Assembly (NCBI GenBank): GCA_946415755.1
Contig: CAMKTS010000005.1
Span: 1-64,000 of the forward strand
DNA from: an uncultured Prevotella sp.
GTDB lineage: Bacteria; Bacteroidota; Bacteroidia; Bacteroidales; Bacteroidaceae
Direction: 5' to 3'
Length of the DNA: 64,000 bases
This document shows, piece by piece, positions 46,327 through 56,100 of the stretch. A program made the position numbers and the translations under genes. How positions within the stretch are numbered: position 1 is the first letter of the stretch; each line of letters opens with the position of its first letter. Below the pieces are notes generated by a model, which made no database searches, was not told where the DNA came from, and saw only the letters and a program-made list of their open reading frames with translations.

Positions 46327-47742
46327 ATGGATGAATATGTAAAGAGACCGGCACGATATGTTTTGCTATCATTGGGAGCACTATGGACAGTAGCCTGTTT
46401 TGCTTTCTATCAGTGGTGCTATCCCTACCATTTTTTCTATAAGGAACAGAACCAACTGTTTCTGTGGTCGTCTGATTACATAGCTTCTTACTTTCAGGAG
46501 TCAGCGTGGCTGTCCTCATTAGTGGGCGACTTCCTCACACAGTTTTATTATTATCTCTATGCAGGTGCTACAATCCTCACCCTCACATTGGTAATCGTGC
46601 TGTGGCTGACCTATATCGTGCTCCGACGATTCGGCATGGGGCGTTGGTGGGCCTTTGCCGTTGCCCTGCTGATAGCCACCGTGGAAGCCGTATTCCATTT
46701 GCGCTACGATTTCAAACTCTCAGCAACCATGTCACTCCTTGGGTGGCTCTGCTTGATAGGACTCTTAAGTTGCTGGGTGCAGAATCGCCGACGGCTATGG
46801 AGGACAGTGCTGGCATTGGCCGTTGCAGTTCCACTTGGTTTTTGGGTGTTTGGCATTCCTTCCTTTGGCCGGTTCACTCTGCCCAATTGGTATCTTGAAC
46901 GGCAGTTAGCCGTTGACAGCGAGTATTATTTCGGCAACTGGGACAAGGTGACCCAGATAGTGGAGGAGGATACAGGACGTACACCGGAGATGTTGTTCTT
47001 TTACAACCTTGTGAAGGCACAGCGTGGTCAGTTGCCCGATGTCCTGCTGAAATATACGCCCAACAATTTAGGTACCTTTTATCATATCGGACCGGAAACC
47101 CCCTTGCTCATTATTAAGAATATGAACGAGTTGTACTATGCCTTAGGCGACATGACCTTCACGGAGCGGGCTGCCTTGATGGCAAATGTGTTCTCCCCCG
47201 ACAACCGCAACAACCGCATGGTGAAACGACTTGCCGAGTGTGCCATTGTCAGCGGTGACTCCCTGGCGGCTTGTAAATTCCTGCGACAGCTGGAGCAGAC
47301 CTTCGTTTGGCGAGATTGGGCACGTAACGCCCCCTCTTCCGTGTACTATGCTGAGAAGGCCAGATACAACAACCGTCAGGATACCGTTTCCGTCAACGAT
47401 AATACCCACTTCATCATGGTGCAGCTGCTCGACTCCAATCCCGATAATGAGGTGGCTCTCGACTATATCCTGTGCAGCACGCTGCTGTTGAAGGATATTA
47501 CCAACTTCAAGCGCGACTACGATCGATATTGTTCAGCACGTCCGCGACTTAAAAAGCTCTATCAGGAAGCCCTCTGCATCTGGTTGGCAGGTACGAAAGC
47601 CTCTGAGGAGGAGTGGCTTCGCTATATCCGACAGAACGATGTCCTTCAACGCTTTGCACAGTATAACCAACAACGTGGCAGTGCTGCCTTCCGCGACACC
47701 TATTGGTACTATTTTGATACAGCTAAAGTTCCACAGCCATGA
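46327..47742 (+). CDS. DUF6057-like membrane protein A
   Basis: multi-TM N-terminal half with YKEQNQLFLW; helical soluble C-terminal half; two paralogues in the window. Confidence 0.75.
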   Translation: MDEYVKRPARYVLLSLGALWTVACFAFYQWCYPYHFFYKEQNQLFLWSSDYIASYFQESAWLSSLVGDFLTQFYYYLYAGATILTLTLVIVLWLTYIVLRRFGMGRWWAFAVALLIATVEAVFHLRYDFKLSATMSLLGWLCLIGLLSCWVQNRRRLWRTVLALAVAVPLGFWVFGIPSFGRFTLPNWYLERQLAVDSEYYFGNWDKVTQIVEEDTGRTPEMLFFYNLVKAQRGQLPDVLLKYTPNNLGTFYHIGPETPLLIIKNMNELYYALGDMTFTERAALMANVFSPDNRNNRMVKRLAECAIVSGDSLAACKFLRQLEQTFVWRDWARNAPSSVYYAEKARYNNRQDTVSVNDNTHFIMVQLLDSNPDNEVALDYILCSTLLLKDITNFKRDYDRYCSARPRLKKLYQEALCIWLAGTKASEEEWLRYIRQNDVLQRFAQYNQQRGSAAFRDTYWYYFDTAKVPQP

Positions 47743-49220
47743 GAATAATCCTGACATACCTGTACGTCCTTACCATCCTATTGGTGCTTTCTTCCTGTAC
47801 TCCAACTCCACAGGATGTGAAGAAGAGTAATCTGTTGCCTCCCATCTATCCCGACTACTGTGACGTCACCATTCCAGCCAATATTGCTCCGCTGAATTTT
47901 CTTGTCCGTGACGAGGCCATAGAGGCCGTGCAAGTTGATGTGGAACCAGAGGAACAGGGGAAGACTCCTTCCATGAGTGTCAATGCCAGGGGAAACAAGG
48001 TGGTTTTTGATATGGATGAGTGGAAACGCATGACCAGTCGTCAGGGTAGGGTAAAGGTCACAGTTACTGTACTGAAAGATGGCCAATGGACGGCATACCG
48101 CATCTTCCATTGGCAGATAGTGAGTGACTTGATTGATCCCTATCTCACCTATCGCCTCATAGAGCCTGACTATGAGATATGGAACCGTTTGCAAATCAGA
48201 CAGCGCTGTATAGAGAATTATGATGAGAAGACACTTAGCGACTATCAGCATGCCGACAACCAGTGCATGAACTGTCATACCACCGCCAGTCAGAATCCCA
48301 ACCTCTCCATGATGTATGTCAGAGGTCCAAGGGGTGGTGCCTTCCTCAACCAGCACGGCAAGCTGCGCAAACTGGCTCTCAAGGCCGATGATATGGTTAG
48401 TGGCTCTGTCTACTTCGGCTTTTCCCCGTCAGGGCGTTACATCACCTTCTCCACCAATGTCATCATTCCCGGTTTCCACTCCAAGGCCGGCAAGCGCTTA
48501 GAGGTGTACGACTCCAAGTCCGATGTCTACGTGGCCGACCTGCAGGAGCACCGTTTCATCCGCTCTCCGCTGCTCAGCGACAGCACCGTCCTCGAGACGT
48601 TCCCCACCTTCTCGCCCGACGGCAAGTACATCTATTATTGTGCTGCCCGCGCCGTTCGTCTGCCACAGGAGTTGAAGCAGCTACAGTATGCCTTGGTACG
48701 CATCCCCTTCGACGAGAAGACCGGCACCGTCGGCACCACCGTTGACACCCTGATACACCGTGCCGCCACTGCATCACAGCATACCAAGCAAAGTGTCTGC
48801 CACCCCCGAATATCTCCCGACGGGCACCATCTGCTGTTCACCGTACAGGCCTATGGCACCTTCCCCATCTGGCACCAAGAGTCAGACCTACGCATGATGG
48901 ACTTGCAGACGGGTGCTGTCGACTCGCTGACACTGGTGAATAGCGACAAGAGCGACACCTACCATTCCTGGTCAAGCAACAGCCGTTGGTTCGTCTTTGC
49001 CTCCAAGCGTGACGACGGGCTCTTTGGCAAGCCGTACTTCTGCTATGTCGACCGTAACGGAAAGGCTCACAAGCCGTTCTGTCTGCCACAGAAGTCTCCC
49101 ACTTTCTACGACAACACACTCAAGTCGTTCAATACGCCGGAACTGTCGAAAGGCGAGATACCCTTCGACGCTACAGACATCGAAAAAGCCCTGCGACAAG
49201 AAGCAGAGCCTTTTCAATGA
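47739..49220 (+). CDS. TolB/PD40-propeller-like lipoprotein A with one CxxCH motif
   Basis: lipobox LSSC; NQCMNCHT; FSPDGKYIYY repeats; ATGA overlap with upstream gene. Confidence 0.8.
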   Translation: MRIILTYLYVLTILLVLSSCTPTPQDVKKSNLLPPIYPDYCDVTIPANIAPLNFLVRDEAIEAVQVDVEPEEQGKTPSMSVNARGNKVVFDMDEWKRMTSRQGRVKVTVTVLKDGQWTAYRIFHWQIVSDLIDPYLTYRLIEPDYEIWNRLQIRQRCIENYDEKTLSDYQHADNQCMNCHTTASQNPNLSMMYVRGPRGGAFLNQHGKLRKLALKADDMVSGSVYFGFSPSGRYITFSTNVIIPGFHSKAGKRLEVYDSKSDVYVADLQEHRFIRSPLLSDSTVLETFPTFSPDGKYIYYCAARAVRLPQELKQLQYALVRIPFDEKTGTVGTTVDTLIHRAATASQHTKQSVCHPRISPDGHHLLFTVQAYGTFPIWHQESDLRMMDLQTGAVDSLTLVNSDKSDTYHSWSSNSRWFVFASKRDDGLFGKPYFCYVDRNGKAHKPFCLPQKSPTFYDNTLKSFNTPELSKGEIPFDATDIEKALRQEAEPFQ

Positions 49221-49229
49221 TTGAATGAT

Positions 49230-50723
49230 TTACTTCATTTTCGTTTCCACCCGCCTGTCACTCATCACCTCGCGGGCGGCAGCATGACTGTCAAACTCCA
49301 CCTTGCGTTTGGCAAAGTCGGGGGTGTTATAGGAATAGAGGCTGCGTTCGTAATACTCCTGCGGATTGCGCTGAGGCAGCATGAAGGGTTTCGAGAAACG
49401 GCCCTTGTCATCCACGCTGGCCATATACAGCCGTGAGTAGAGGCCGTCGTCGCGGCGACTGGTGAAGACTATCCAGTGGCTGTTGACATTCCAGTTATGA
49501 TAGCTGTCAGCCCTAGGACTGTTGATTTCCTTCACTTCCCGTGCCTCGCCGGTCTGCACATCGAGCAGCCACTGCTCGCTCTCCTCGTGCCAGATGGAGA
49601 AATAGCCGTAGTCCGTCAGCGTAAAGAGGATGTAGTGGCCGTCATAGGAGGGGCGCGGCCATGTCAGGCTCTTCCCCATAGCCACCGCGTTGAACACCGT
49701 GTCCACCCGCTCACCGAAGGTGCCTGTCTCCGGATTAAAGGCTATCTTGCAGAGGTTATACTTCTCGTCCTTGTAGTGGGCGGGATACTCCTGTTGCTTG
49801 CAGGTCATGTAGTAGAGCGTCTTGCCGTCGGGCGAGAACACCGGCGAGTTCTCCGACCAGTCGGCAGTCATCAGCAGCGAGTCGGTCAGCAGCTCATGGG
49901 TTACAGGATTATAGACGAATACGTCCGACGACAGGTCGAACACCTCTATCCTTTCGTCTTTCACCATGTGGAATCCCTGGCGCGTCTGGTTGGTCGAGAA
50001 GGCGCAGTATTTTCCTGACGGGTGCCAATACGGGTACACCATCGAACCGCCCAACAGGTCGTTTTTCGCCTTCAGCCACTCGCGCTTGCCATCCATCTGT
50101 ATCATCGTGGCACCGTGGGCGCCGCGCACATGGAACACAAAACGGCTGGGGTCGGTGCGGTTCGACATGTGGCAGTTCACACACTGTCCCGGTATCTGCA
50201 GGTTGTCGATGATGGCTGTCTCATCGAAGTTCGACAGGTCACGCTGGTAGAGTCCCATGTGGCTGTACACCTCATAGCCAGGAGCTATCCGGCGATAGGT
50301 CAGCCCCCACTCTTCCAGCTCATACGGACTGACAGCAATTTGGAAATCCTTGTATTGTATCCACCGGCCGTCCTTTCGTATACAGACGGTGAAAGTCAGC
50401 TGTCCACCCTTGTTCTGCTGTGTCAGGGCGTGCCACTCGTCCACGTCGAAGTCGGCCCACTCACTCTGTGCATGCAGGCTTCCACCCTCAGAACCCTTGA
50501 CCGTCACATCAACCACTTCAGCATCCTTCACGTTGAAGTCCAACGGTGCCACACCGGCAGGAATGGTCACGCCGATATAGTCGGGGTAAATAAGTGGCAG
50601 CTGGTCTGTCTTTTGCACATTCGTCGGCCCCGACGAGCAGGAAAGGTAAAGGGGTAAAAGGGTGAAAAGGTAAAGCATGACCTTCGCCCAAGCCTTTCTA
50701 TGGATATTTCTTGACGGTATCAT
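49230..50723 (-). CDS. TolB/PD40-propeller-like lipoprotein B with one CxxCH motif
   Basis: lipobox YLSC; GQCVNCHM; FSPDGKTLYYMT; paralogue of A and C. Confidence 0.8.
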   Translation of the reverse strand: MIPSRNIHRKAWAKVMLYLFTLLPLYLSCSSGPTNVQKTDQLPLIYPDYIGVTIPAGVAPLDFNVKDAEVVDVTVKGSEGGSLHAQSEWADFDVDEWHALTQQNKGGQLTFTVCIRKDGRWIQYKDFQIAVSPYELEEWGLTYRRIAPGYEVYSHMGLYQRDLSNFDETAIIDNLQIPGQCVNCHMSNRTDPSRFVFHVRGAHGATMIQMDGKREWLKAKNDLLGGSMVYPYWHPSGKYCAFSTNQTRQGFHMVKDERIEVFDLSSDVFVYNPVTHELLTDSLLMTADWSENSPVFSPDGKTLYYMTCKQQEYPAHYKDEKYNLCKIAFNPETGTFGERVDTVFNAVAMGKSLTWPRPSYDGHYILFTLTDYGYFSIWHEESEQWLLDVQTGEAREVKEINSPRADSYHNWNVNSHWIVFTSRRDDGLYSRLYMASVDDKGRFSKPFMLPQRNPQEYYERSLYSYNTPDFAKRKVEFDSHAAAREVMSDRRVETKMK

Positions 50724-50758
50724 CTCCGCGTTTTCGTTTTAGCTTTAACTCTTAATTT

Positions 50759-52507
50759 TTAATCTCCCACCATTAAGTAATACCATACCGTATTTCTGAA
50801 ACGCAACAGTTCCGGCGACAGCTTGCCTGCTTGCGAGAAGATGCGGGCAAACTCGCTGAAGCCGCTCATGGTCTGATGGCTGACATAGCCTGCCGGCAAC
50901 TGTCTGTTCTGCTGGGCATAGACCAGGGCGACAGCCTCCTGACAGATGCGAGGCCGATAGGCTGGCTGTATCTTTCCGACATAGGCCATATAGCTCATGA
51001 ACTTCTCCACGTCACGCTCCAGCAGCGGACTGAGCAGCAGGTACTGCATGGCTAACGGATTCTGCGGGTTGTGCATCAGCAGCTGACCGAACATCTTGTC
51101 TATCTCCACGTCGCTGAACAGGAAGTCGTCTGTCAGTCGCAGCTGGCGCAGCTTGCCATAGACGGGATGTGCCGCTATCTGCTGCTCATTGCCCAGCAGT
51201 GCCAACGTGCGACGGGCCCACTTGCGGTAGGCCATCGTCTTCTCCAGCATCTTCAGGTATTTCCTTGACACCTCGTACTGTCCGTTTACCAGGTTGGTCT
51301 CTGCCAGTCGCTTGACGACACGGCAGCTCTTGGCATAGTTAGGTATTGCCTCCATGCTCTCAAAGGCATAGCGCTGGGCGGTGTTCACCAGTCCCAACTG
51401 CCAGTAAGCCTCACCTGTCAACTGTAGCGTAGAGAAGTTTCGCTCAAAGGCAGGCAGCAGTCCCTGCATGCCGTTCTGGTAGAACTCAAAGGCGCGGTTG
51501 CCCAGTTCTCCTTTCATGCCCAGTGCCAGATTGGTGGCGCAAACCGTCATGGGCAGGTCGGGTGTCTTGTGCTCTGCCTTGCTGATGATGTCATCCCAGC
51601 GGTTACAGCGCACCAGGAAGTCATACTCCATCACCTCGTATTTGCGGGCATCATAGAACGTGGGCATCAGCAGCAGGAAGATCACAGCAAGCACCACCGC
51701 CTCGGCAAGTCCCATTGCTACTTGCCGACGGCATTTTGCCGTGGGTTGCCAGCAGGCGGCAAAAGGTGTCACAGCCCCCAGCAGCATCACCAGGGCCAGC
51801 ATCTGGAAATATACTTCAGAGAAGCGGTAGTAGTCTATTCCCTGGAAAAGTCTCTGCAAGGGATGCGGCAACACGGCTCCGCTGGCTACGACCAGTCCTA
51901 TGCTGTATGCCATCACGAGTAGTACGCTGGCAATGCCTTTCAGTTTTGAACCACCGCCCAATAGTCTCAGGGCGATATAGCCGGTCGTCATCAGTACGAC
52001 GGGGCCTGCAGCCCAGTACAGGACAGGCAGTGCCACGATGATAAAGGCGATGCGGAAGCGTTGTGCTGTCAGCTCGTAGAGCCACATCGTCAGCACTCCT
52101 GCCACGATGGCGATGGCGAATGTCATCAGCACGCTCTCGTCACCCATTGTCAGCCAGAGTACCAGCGATGGCAGAAAGCTCAGTGCATAGTGGATGGCGG
52201 CATGTTGCTGCTTGATGACCAGCATGACGCGCCATGTCAGCCGTTGCACCAGTACCAGTACGACTGCCACTATCAAGGCACCGACCGCCTGGTTGATGAA
52301 TGTCTGTGTCAGGTATTCACCGATGCAGCGGGCAACTCCGTCGGGCACACTGAGCAGCTGACCGATATACGTATTGTCAGCCTGAAACAACTGATACTGT
52401 TCGTGATACGACAGCATGGCGGGGCGTACCAGCCACCAGAACAGGAAAGCTGCCAAACCATACAACAGCGAGACGGCCAGTTTCCAGTATTTATTCAACA
52501 GGTTCAT
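50759..52507 (-). CDS. DUF6057-like membrane protein B
   Basis: multi-TM; YHEQYQLFQADNTYI; start set at MNLLNKYWKL. Confidence 0.75.
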   Translation of the reverse strand: MNLLNKYWKLAVSLLYGLAAFLFWWLVRPAMLSYHEQYQLFQADNTYIGQLLSVPDGVARCIGEYLTQTFINQAVGALIVAVVLVLVQRLTWRVMLVIKQQHAAIHYALSFLPSLVLWLTMGDESVLMTFAIAIVAGVLTMWLYELTAQRFRIAFIIVALPVLYWAAGPVVLMTTGYIALRLLGGGSKLKGIASVLLVMAYSIGLVVASGAVLPHPLQRLFQGIDYYRFSEVYFQMLALVMLLGAVTPFAACWQPTAKCRRQVAMGLAEAVVLAVIFLLLMPTFYDARKYEVMEYDFLVRCNRWDDIISKAEHKTPDLPMTVCATNLALGMKGELGNRAFEFYQNGMQGLLPAFERNFSTLQLTGEAYWQLGLVNTAQRYAFESMEAIPNYAKSCRVVKRLAETNLVNGQYEVSRKYLKMLEKTMAYRKWARRTLALLGNEQQIAAHPVYGKLRQLRLTDDFLFSDVEIDKMFGQLLMHNPQNPLAMQYLLLSPLLERDVEKFMSYMAYVGKIQPAYRPRICQEAVALVYAQQNRQLPAGYVSHQTMSGFSEFARIFSQAGKLSPELLRFRNTVWYYLMVGD

Positions 52508-53117
52508 GTGTGTCGGCATCCATCGTGACTATTGTGCCATCGGGCATCTTCTGCTTGTAAGTCTGCGGGAACATGTTGTTCAGGAAGTCGTGCAACAAGC
52601 CTTCCTGCATGTTGGCAGCCAGCTGTCGCGAGAATCGCTTGTATGCGATGTGCAAGCTGTCGGCTTCGGCCGTCTTCTTGACCCGGCGCAGCTGTCCCAT
52701 GACCCTGTTGTGCTGCTCGGTCGCATCCTTCCACTTCTGCAGCGAGTCGTTCTGGGGCGTTCCCTTGGCACTGCTGATGCTGTCGATGACGACCTCCACT
52801 TCACCGGGTTCTGTAATCACCAACAACTGTTGCACCCCCATCCGGTAGTGGTAGTCCATCAGTATCTTGGCCATCATCACCGTGTCTTTGGTAAACTCAA
52901 ACTGTCCGTCCTTCACTTCCATGGAGTCCACATACTCAGCAGTCTGCGGACCATAGAGCGGCACGAGGAAGATACGCTTGCCATTATAGTCGGCAGGAAT
53001 GGTTCCGCTGATGTGGCAAATGCCCTCCGGCAGTGTTCCCTTTCTGTTGCAACCGGCCAGTACGATACCTGCTACGGCCAGACAAACATACATTAGTTTT
53101 CTCATCTTATTTTTCAT
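52491..53117 (-). CDS. DUF4369-like lipoprotein without a thioredoxin domain
   Basis: lipobox VLAGC; CHISGTIPADYNGKRIFLVPL; sits between the two minus-strand bicistrons; start may be the internal MRKLMYV (53105). Confidence 0.7.
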   Translation of the reverse strand: MKNKMRKLMYVCLAVAGIVLAGCNRKGTLPEGICHISGTIPADYNGKRIFLVPLYGPQTAEYVDSMEVKDGQFEFTKDTVMMAKILMDYHYRMGVQQLLVITEPGEVEVVIDSISSAKGTPQNDSLQKWKDATEQHNRVMGQLRRVKKTAEADSLHIAYKRFSRQLAANMQEGLLHDFLNNMFPQTYKQKMPDGTIVTMDADTHEPVE

Positions 53118-54592
53118 TTTTCATTTTTAATTTCCACCTGCACCCGCTCGTCACGGAACACCTGCCGGTGAGCCTCCCGCGTGTCGAATTCAACTTTTCT
53201 CAGCGTGAAGTCAGGCACGTTGTACGACTGCATCATCTCCCGATAGAATTTCTGGGGATTGCGCTGCGGCAGCAGGAAGGGCTTGCTGACGCGGCCCTGT
53301 TCGTCGATGCTGGCCAGGAACAGCTGGGCATACATGCCGTCCTCCCGTTTCGAGGAGAACACAAACCAGTGGCTGTTGCTCGACCAGTTGTGGTAGCTGT
53401 CGGCAGCGTTGCTGTTAGCCTCCGCCAAGGCCCGCGTCTCACCCGTCTTCAGGTCCATCAGCCAGAGGTCGGCATCAGGCTGGAACACGGGGAAGTTGCT
53501 GCGGCTGGTAACGCAGTACATCAGCCATCGTCCGTCGTATGAGGGCCTGACCAGCGTATAGCTGCAACTGTCCTTCGGGCCGTTCAGCAGGGTGTCTACT
53601 GCCGTGCCGAAGCGTCCCGCTTTGGCATCGAAGGGAATGCGGCAGACGCTGCATTTCACCTGTTCGTATTCCGCCGGCACGCGGCAGGCCTTCGACGTGC
53701 TGTAGTAGAGCCATTGCCCATCGTGTGAGAAGGCGGGGAATATCTCCAGGTCGGTCGTCGTCATCAGCTCTGGTGTTAGTATCAGCTCATTGCTGCGGGT
53801 GTCAAGCACGACGATGTTGCTGAACTCATGGTAGGCCTCGATGCGCTGTCCTCGCCCCACGAAGAAGCTCTGGTGTACAGAGTTGGTGGCGTAGGCACAG
53901 TAGTCGCCGTCGGGATGCCAGTAGGCATACGAGCCTGCGGCCTTCGTCGAGTCGGTCTTGGTATTGAGCCATTGTTGTCTGCCATTCTTCTGTACCATCG
54001 TGCCGCCGCCTTCGCCACGAATCTGCAGCGTCAGCTGGTCGGGATTGGTGCGGTTGGGGGTGTGACAGTTCATGCAGCGTCCTGGCACCGACGACTCTGT
54101 CAGCATGGCATACTCCCGGAAGGTATGGATGTCGCGCTGATACAGACCGATGTCACCGCCCACCTCGTAGCCGGGGGCTATACGGCGGTAGGTGACTCCC
54201 CAGTCGTCGAGGACGTAGCGGCTGACGTAGATGGCAAAGGGCTTGTACTGTTTCCATTGGCCGTTGCTCCTGGCACAGACGGTAACCGTCAGTTGTCCGT
54301 CCTTGTTCTGTTGTGTCAGCCCGTGCCACTCGTCGATGTCGAAGTCGGCCCACTCGCCGTCGGCATGCAGGCTGCCGCCCTTGCTGCCCGTCACACGGAC
54401 GCAGACGGCATCGGCATCCGCCACATTGAAATTGAGCGGTGCCATGCCGGCAGGAATGGTCACACCGATGTAGTCGGGGTAGATGTCGGGCAATGCGTCG
54501 ACCTGCGTGACGTTCGTCGGCTCCGACGAACAGCCCGTCAAGGCCAGGAGCACCATCAGCCCTGCCAGTACGGTCATGAACCACGTCCTCAT
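53114..54592 (-). CDS. TolB/PD40-propeller-like lipoprotein C with one CxxCH motif
   Basis: lipobox ALTGC; GRCMNCHT; ATGA overlap with upstream gene. Confidence 0.8.
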   Translation of the reverse strand: MRTWFMTVLAGLMVLLALTGCSSEPTNVTQVDALPDIYPDYIGVTIPAGMAPLNFNVADADAVCVRVTGSKGGSLHADGEWADFDIDEWHGLTQQNKDGQLTVTVCARSNGQWKQYKPFAIYVSRYVLDDWGVTYRRIAPGYEVGGDIGLYQRDIHTFREYAMLTESSVPGRCMNCHTPNRTNPDQLTLQIRGEGGGTMVQKNGRQQWLNTKTDSTKAAGSYAYWHPDGDYCAYATNSVHQSFFVGRGQRIEAYHEFSNIVVLDTRSNELILTPELMTTTDLEIFPAFSHDGQWLYYSTSKACRVPAEYEQVKCSVCRIPFDAKAGRFGTAVDTLLNGPKDSCSYTLVRPSYDGRWLMYCVTSRSNFPVFQPDADLWLMDLKTGETRALAEANSNAADSYHNWSSNSHWFVFSSKREDGMYAQLFLASIDEQGRVSKPFLLPQRNPQKFYREMMQSYNVPDFTLRKVEFDTREAHRQVFRDERVQVEIKNEK

Positions 54593-56100
54593 GGCTTACC
54601 TCCTTTCTGCATCATCCGACGCACATAGGCACCATACTTAGACCCACTGGCCTGCCCATGACTCTGGATGCAGCGCATGGCATCCTGATAGCCGGCGGGC
54701 ATATAGCGATAGCCGCCGTACTGCTCTGCCCACTGCATCGACTGCATGACTGCCTGCACGTCGCCTCTCAGCAACAGCTCGGCAATGAAATAGTCCAGGG
54801 CCATCTTGTTATCGTGGTTGTCCATAAACAACAGTCCGAAAATCTTGTCTTTCTCACCATGGCTGTACAGGAAGTCGTTCTTAAATCGCAGCTGGCGCAG
54901 CCTTCCCCATACGGGATGGCTGTTGATGCGCTCCTCGCGGATTGCACTGTCGGCAGTCACCACGCGCTCTGCCTCCTCGGCCCACGAGCGGTAGAAGAGA
55001 CTCTTCTTCAGCAGGCTGATATGCTTCACGACCGGCTTATAGTGGCCGTTGATGAGCATACACTCCACGATGCGCTTGGTGCAGCGGCCGCTCTTCTTGG
55101 CATTCAGTATCGACTCCTGGATATCAAACATGTAGCGCTGGGCTGAGTTGACCAGCCCCAGACGGAAGAAAGCCTCTGCCGACGGGAGGTTGCTGGTCAT
55201 GTCGCGCACGCTGGGCATGATCAGCGCATCGTCGCCGCTTTGGTAGAAGTCAAACTGCCGTTCTGCCAACTGTCGTTTCTGCGACAGGGCCAGGTTGACA
55301 CAGTTCGACCAGAAGGGAGTCTCCACCACATGCTCTCCGGCACGTTCGATGATGTCGTCCCACCGCTCGTTCCGCACCATATAGTCCTGTCTGACCAGCT
55401 CGTAGATGTCTGCGTCGAAACCCTTCAGCTGCGGATACTGCATCGGTATGCGGTAGTAGGTGATGCCTGAGAGCATGACCGACTGCATCGGCCATTGTGG
55501 CAGCAGCCATACGGCGGCAGCCCACTGCACGACAGGCAGCCATACCGCCAGCCACAGCCACCGCCAGCCCCGCTGCACCACGCGCAGCAGTACATAAAGC
55601 CAGACCAGAGGACCGATGAGCCAGTAGCCGACGGGGACTATCAGCACGTCTGCCCATTGCCAACGTCCCTTCAAGGGAATGCTGGCCATGGCCAATGCCA
55701 GCATGACAGCAACAACAAACGACAGCAGCAGATTGATGTCACCCATCATCCACCACAGCACCACGACAGGCAGCAGGCTCAACAGGTGAGCGGCAAGGGG
55801 TGAGAGACGGGCGGTAAGGGCAAGGCACAGCCGATGGATGGCCACAAAGAGCAAGGCTAACAGCAAGGCGCCAAGCCACGGCCAGTAATAGAACTGCACG
55901 ATGAACTCTCCTATCCAGTCGGCCAGGCCGCCTGCCACGCTACAGCGTTCTATGAAGTAGTCGCCCGTCCACTGAAACAACTGATACTGTTCCTGGTACG
56001 ACAGCGCATGCGGAAAGCCGATGGCCCAAAACACCCACACGCCGACGAACAGCAGCAGCGAGAGTGCGATATGACCATATTGAATAACCAGCCGTTTCAT
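54589..56100 (-). CDS. DUF6057-like membrane protein C
   Basis: multi-TM; YQEQYQLFQWTGDYF; start set at MKRLVIQYG. Confidence 0.75.
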   Translation of the reverse strand: MKRLVIQYGHIALSLLLFVGVWVFWAIGFPHALSYQEQYQLFQWTGDYFIERCSVAGGLADWIGEFIVQFYYWPWLGALLLALLFVAIHRLCLALTARLSPLAAHLLSLLPVVVLWWMMGDINLLLSFVVAVMLALAMASIPLKGRWQWADVLIVPVGYWLIGPLVWLYVLLRVVQRGWRWLWLAVWLPVVQWAAAVWLLPQWPMQSVMLSGITYYRIPMQYPQLKGFDADIYELVRQDYMVRNERWDDIIERAGEHVVETPFWSNCVNLALSQKRQLAERQFDFYQSGDDALIMPSVRDMTSNLPSAEAFFRLGLVNSAQRYMFDIQESILNAKKSGRCTKRIVECMLINGHYKPVVKHISLLKKSLFYRSWAEEAERVVTADSAIREERINSHPVWGRLRQLRFKNDFLYSHGEKDKIFGLLFMDNHDNKMALDYFIAELLLRGDVQAVMQSMQWAEQYGGYRYMPAGYQDAMRCIQSHGQASGSKYGAYVRRMMQKGGKP

